Below are positions 61,204 to 64,000 of a DNA stretch of 64,000 nucleotides, piece by piece. Both the position numbers and the translations under genes were made by a program. Under the pieces are notes generated by a model. That model saw only the letters and a program-made list of their open reading frames with translations, ran no database searches and was not told the DNA's origin. The stretch's first letter is position 1, and each line of letters begins with the position of its first letter. The stretch comes from Bradyrhizobium sp. MOS003 (GTDB lineage Bacteria; Pseudomonadota; Alphaproteobacteria; Rhizobiales; Xanthobacteraceae), in contig NZ_PYFW01000003.1 in assembly GCF_003020125.1 (NCBI RefSeq), positions 310,001 through 374,000 of the forward strand, read 5' to 3'.

Positions 61204-63570
61204 ATGCTCGAAAAGCACAGCGAGAATGAGGTTCATGTCGACAAGGTCGAGCAGGGACCTACGTCCTCGATCGCCTTCGGGCTGGAGCGCATCGGGCTGA
61301 TCGCCGTCCGGGCGCCGATCGTCTCCTGCATCGTCCTGCTCGTCCTGATCGTCGGCGCCGTGTTCGGCATCCACCGGATCAAGATCGACGATTCTCTGTC
61401 GCAGCTGTTTCGCTCCGATACCCGCGAGTTCAAGCAGTACGAAGAGGTGACCAAGAAGTTCCCGGCCGAGGAATTCGACGTTCTCGTCGTGGTCGAGGGC
61501 AAGAATCTGCTGGCGCGCAATAACCTGGAGAAGCTGCGCGACTTCGTCACCGATTTGCAACTGGTCGAAGGCACGCGCGGGCTGGTCTCGCTGTTCTCGG
61601 CACGCCAGGCGCCGGCGCCGGGCAAGCTGCCGGCGGCGCTGTTCCCGGCCGAGCTGCCCGAGGGCGAGGCTTACGACCAGTTCATCCAGACCGTGAAGAA
61701 CAACGAGATCATCCGCGGCAAGCTGCTGTCCGAAGACGGCACGCTGGCCCTGATCGTGCTCTCGCTCGATCCGGAAATCGTCGGCTCCAACAAGCTGACC
61801 AAGACCGTCGCCGACATCCGCGCGTTGATGAAGGAAGACCTCGGCGAGACCGGGCTCAACGTGCAGCTCTCCGGGGTGCCGGTGATGCAGCTGGAGATCC
61901 GCAACGCGGTCGAGCGCGACGGGCTGACCTACAACATCCTCGGCATTCTCGCCGGCTGCATCATCGCGATCATCTTCTTCCGCAAGGTCTCCTTCATGGT
62001 CGCGGCGGCGTTCCCGCCGATGATCGCAATCCTGCTGGCGCTTGGTGCGCTCGGCTGGGCCAATTTCAATCTCAACATGTTCCTGAACGTGATGACGCCG
62101 CTCATCATGGTGATCAGCTTCTCGGACTCGATGCAGCTCACTTTTGCCGCGCGCGACCGGTTGATCGCAGGCCAGGATAAGTTCACCGCATTCAAGAACG
62201 CGGTGCTGGTGGTGGGCCCGGCCTGCGTGCTGACGCATGGCACCGCCGGCATTTCCTTCATCGCGCTGCAATTCTCCGACTCCGATCTGATCCGCAAGTT
62301 CGGCGAAGCGGGCCTCGCCGCCACCATCATCGCGCTGGTCGCGGTGCTGTCACTGGTGCCGGTGTTCGGCGTGCTGCTGGTGCGAAACGAGAAGCTGTTC
62401 GCGGTCAAGTTCCAGAGCGCTGATGCCGGCGTCCAGGCGCTGCGCAATTTCTGCTACTGGATTGCGGTGCGCATGGTCGGCCGCCCCGGCCTGTTCAGCC
62501 TGATCGCGCTGCTGTTCGTCGGCAGTCTCGGCATCGTCTATGCCAATCTCGAGCCGCGCTATCGCCTTGCCGACCAGGTGCCGGACAAGCGCCAGGCCGT
62601 TGCCGCCAGCGACCGGCTCGACGCCAAGCTCACCGGCGCCAACCCGGTCAACGTGCTGATCCAGTTCCCCAAGGATGAATCGCTCTATTCGCCGGAAACG
62701 CTGCAGACCATCGCGGACGTGCATTCGACCGTCGAGAAGGCGGCCGGTGTCGGCAATGTCTGGTCGGTCGAGACCCTGCGCCGCTGGCTCGCGGAAAAGG
62801 CCGGCAGCGCCGACGTCGCGACGCTGAAGGAATATGTCAGCGTCATTCCAGAACATCTGGTGCGGCGCTTCATCGACGCCCAGCAGGATGCCGTGCTGGT
62901 CGCCGGCCGTGTGCCGGACAAGGATTCCAGCCAGCTCCTGCCGATCGTCGACAAGCTCGATGCCGAGCTCGACGCCGTCCGCAAGAAGCATCCCGGTTAT
63001 GAGATCGCGGTGACCGGTCTCGCCGCCATCGCCGCGCGCAACTCGGCTAGCATGATCGAGAAGCTGAACCATGGCCTCACCATCGAATTCGCGCTCGTCG
63101 CGATCTTCATCGGATTGGCGTTCCGTTCCTGGGTCGTGATGTTCGCCTGCATCCTGCCGGGCATCTTCCCGGTGGTTATGTCGGGAACGGTGCTGTGGGC
63201 GATGGGCGAGGGGTTGCAATTCGCCAGCGTCGTCGCGCTCACCGTCTCGTTCGGCCTCGGCTTGAGCGCCACCATCCACTTCCTCAACCGTCTCCGGCTG
63301 GAGAGCAAACCGGGCGTGGGCTCGGCGCTTGCGGTGGAGCGCGCGACCGTGCTGGTCGGCCCGGCGCTGATCCTGACCACGGTGGTGCTGGCCTGCGGCC
63401 TCGTCGTCACCGTGTTCTCCGATCTGCCGTCGCTGCGGCTGTTCGGCTGGCTCGGCGCCTTCTCGATGATCATGGCGCTGGTCGCCGACCTCTTCATCCT
63501 CAGGCCGACGGCGATGTGGCTGATCAACCTGCACGCCAAGCTGCAGGGGACCGACAAGCCCGCGATCTGA
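61204..63570 (+). CDS. RND/MMPL-superfamily exporter
   Basis: 788 residues from the ATG at 61204 (after GGATAAGG). The layout is that of MMPL-type transporters: an N-terminal helix (APIVSCIVLLVLIVGAVFG, about 38-57), a large periplasmic loop, a first helical block about 235-400 (ILGILAGCIIAIIFF..., FLNVMTPLIMVISFSDSMQLTFAARDR), a second loop and a second helical block about 610-770. The family exports lipids or hydrophobic molecules; hopanoid-associated HpnN is a relative. Its place after the eutB-hpnP-eutC genes suggests hopanoid or lipid transport, but this is inference. The 220-bp gap before it may contain a separate promoter. Confidence 0.85.
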   Translation: MLEKHSENEVHVDKVEQGPTSSIAFGLERIGLIAVRAPIVSCIVLLVLIVGAVFGIHRIKIDDSLSQLFRSDTREFKQYEEVTKKFPAEEFDVLVVVEGKNLLARNNLEKLRDFVTDLQLVEGTRGLVSLFSARQAPAPGKLPAALFPAELPEGEAYDQFIQTVKNNEIIRGKLLSEDGTLALIVLSLDPEIVGSNKLTKTVADIRALMKEDLGETGLNVQLSGVPVMQLEIRNAVERDGLTYNILGILAGCIIAIIFFRKVSFMVAAAFPPMIAILLALGALGWANFNLNMFLNVMTPLIMVISFSDSMQLTFAARDRLIAGQDKFTAFKNAVLVVGPACVLTHGTAGISFIALQFSDSDLIRKFGEAGLAATIIALVAVLSLVPVFGVLLVRNEKLFAVKFQSADAGVQALRNFCYWIAVRMVGRPGLFSLIALLFVGSLGIVYANLEPRYRLADQVPDKRQAVAASDRLDAKLTGANPVNVLIQFPKDESLYSPETLQTIADVHSTVEKAAGVGNVWSVETLRRWLAEKAGSADVATLKEYVSVIPEHLVRRFIDAQQDAVLVAGRVPDKDSSQLLPIVDKLDAELDAVRKKHPGYEIAVTGLAAIAARNSASMIEKLNHGLTIEFALVAIFIGLAFRSWVVMFACILPGIFPVVMSGTVLWAMGEGLQFASVVALTVSFGLGLSATIHFLNRLRLESKPGVGSALAVERATVLVGPALILTTVVLACGLVVTVFSDLPSLRLFGWLGAFSMIMALVADLFILRPTAMWLINLHAKLQGTDKPAI

Positions 63571-63607
63571 ATTTCATCGCGACGGGCGACCTTGCCCTGA
63601 GACACGA

Positions 63608-63639
63608 AAAACCCCTGGCTCGAGAGAGCCAGGGGTTTT
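63608..63639. terminator. Bidirectional Rho-independent terminator
   Basis: AAAACCCCTGGCT (63608-63620) pairs perfectly with AGCCAGGGGTTTT (63627-63639) around CGAGAG, a 13-bp stem flanked by A and T runs on both sides. It ends the RND gene and the converging gene on the minus strand. Confidence 0.95.
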
Positions 63640-63680
63640 GATTTGAGGGTTTTGATTTGAGGCGTCGAAGCGCGAAGGCG

Positions 63681-64000
63681 TCAGCTCTTCGTCATGGTGA
63701 TGTTGACGCCGCGGATCTCGCCCTTGGAAGAGATCTGCACCGTCTGCTTGGTGCCGTTGGTGCGCAGCGAGAGGTTGGCGGCAAAGCCGTTCGCCTCGAC
63801 GAACACGTCGATCTGGCCGCCGCCGGCGGTGCCCTGCAGATTGCCGAAGATGTTGCGGCTGGACTCGCTCCAATTGCCGGAGATGCGCTCGCCCTGGCTC
63901 GTCACGTCGCTGGTGAGGTCGAACTTGTAGCTGTCGGACGCGCAGTGCAGCGCCTGCTTCAGATTGAGGCCGCTGCCGGCGACCTTGTAGTCGGCCTTGC
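63681..64000 (-). CDS. Hypothetical protein (5' part outside window)
   Basis: The open frame enters from the right edge and ends at the stop at 63681; about 106 C-terminal residues are visible. It reads ...KADYKVAGSGLNLKQALHCASDSYKFDLTSDVTSQGERISGNWSESSRNIFG..., with a beta-strand-rich pattern, a single cysteine, and the end GEIRGVNITMTKS. It resembles a secreted or periplasmic beta-rich protein of a small conserved family. The start, signal peptide and function are unknown. Confidence 0.75.
   Translation of the reverse strand, partial: KADYKVAGSGLNLKQALHCASDSYKFDLTSDVTSQGERISGNWSESSRNIFGNLQGTAGGGQIDVFVEANGFAANLSLRTNGTKQTVQISSKGEIRGVNITMTKS

Noticed and set aside
1..64000. CRISPR arrays, rRNA or tRNA genes
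   Set aside because: No regularly spaced direct repeats and no recognisable tRNA or rRNA sequence were seen by reading both strands.

Overview
The window looks like chromosomal DNA of a Bradyrhizobium-type alphaproteobacterium (Nitrobacteraceae). This rests on the high GC content, the abundant short palindromic intergenic repeats, a Mn/Fe extradiol homoprotocatechuate pathway, and a hopanoid C-2 methylase (hpnP) lying between the two ethanolamine ammonia-lyase genes. The genus is inferred from gene content. No rRNA, tRNA, CRISPR array or complete insertion sequence was recognised.

Layout. 1-4000: acyl-CoA catabolism (SDR, two enoyl-CoA hydratases, acyl-CoA ligase). 4095-5723: YccF-type membrane protein and rhomboid protease. 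5724-6749: about 1 kb without a gene, filled with repeats. 6750-9542: PEP carboxylase. 9619-13461 (minus): SMP-30-like lactonase, SDR, thiolase and its DUF35 partner. 13640-17287 (plus): amidase/DUF2848 pair, then two 2-oxoglutarate/Fe(II) oxygenases, the second being AlkB. 17382-25328: a homoprotocatechuate meta-cleavage cluster (hpaG, D, E, F, H minus; hpaR, hpaI plus) with a ThDP enzyme, and a perfect 16-bp palindrome between hpaH and hpaR. Then a UxaA-type dehydratase, a split Aer-like receptor (PAS protein plus transducer), and a three-gene transglutaminase / ATP-grasp-alpha-E / transglutaminase operon (29146-35840).

36-44 kb is atypical. It holds a cytochrome P460-like lipoprotein, an RclC/DUF417 membrane protein and a cysteine-tailed MarR regulator sharing three copies of an inverted repeat (TATGC-N5-GCATA). 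It also contains a run of damaged genes: a metallophosphoesterase with an in-frame TAG, a solute-binding protein truncated at its 5' end and frameshifted near its 3' end, a LysR gene without its 5' half, and a frameshifted FeS photolyase/cryptochrome. 44-51 kb returns to ordinary genes (hydrolases, Liv-type binding protein, acyl-CoA dehydrogenase, receiver protein, chemoreceptor).

The most striking region is 51340-57069. Here a lower-GC three-gene cassette on the minus strand encodes a GAF-GAF-PAS sensor with a degenerate kinase module, a protein joining a receiver-like N-terminus to a CHAT (caspase-like) protease with an apparent His/Cys dyad, and a 416-residue protein of unknown family. A perfect 21-bp direct repeat flanks the cassette; its right copy contains the ribosome binding site of eutB. 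The simplest reading is that a sensor-protease module was inserted into the leader of the eutB-hpnP-eutC operon. It is my best candidate for an undescribed signalling or defence system. The window ends with eutB, hpnP, eutC, an RND/MMPL exporter, a strong bidirectional terminator, and a partial hypothetical gene.
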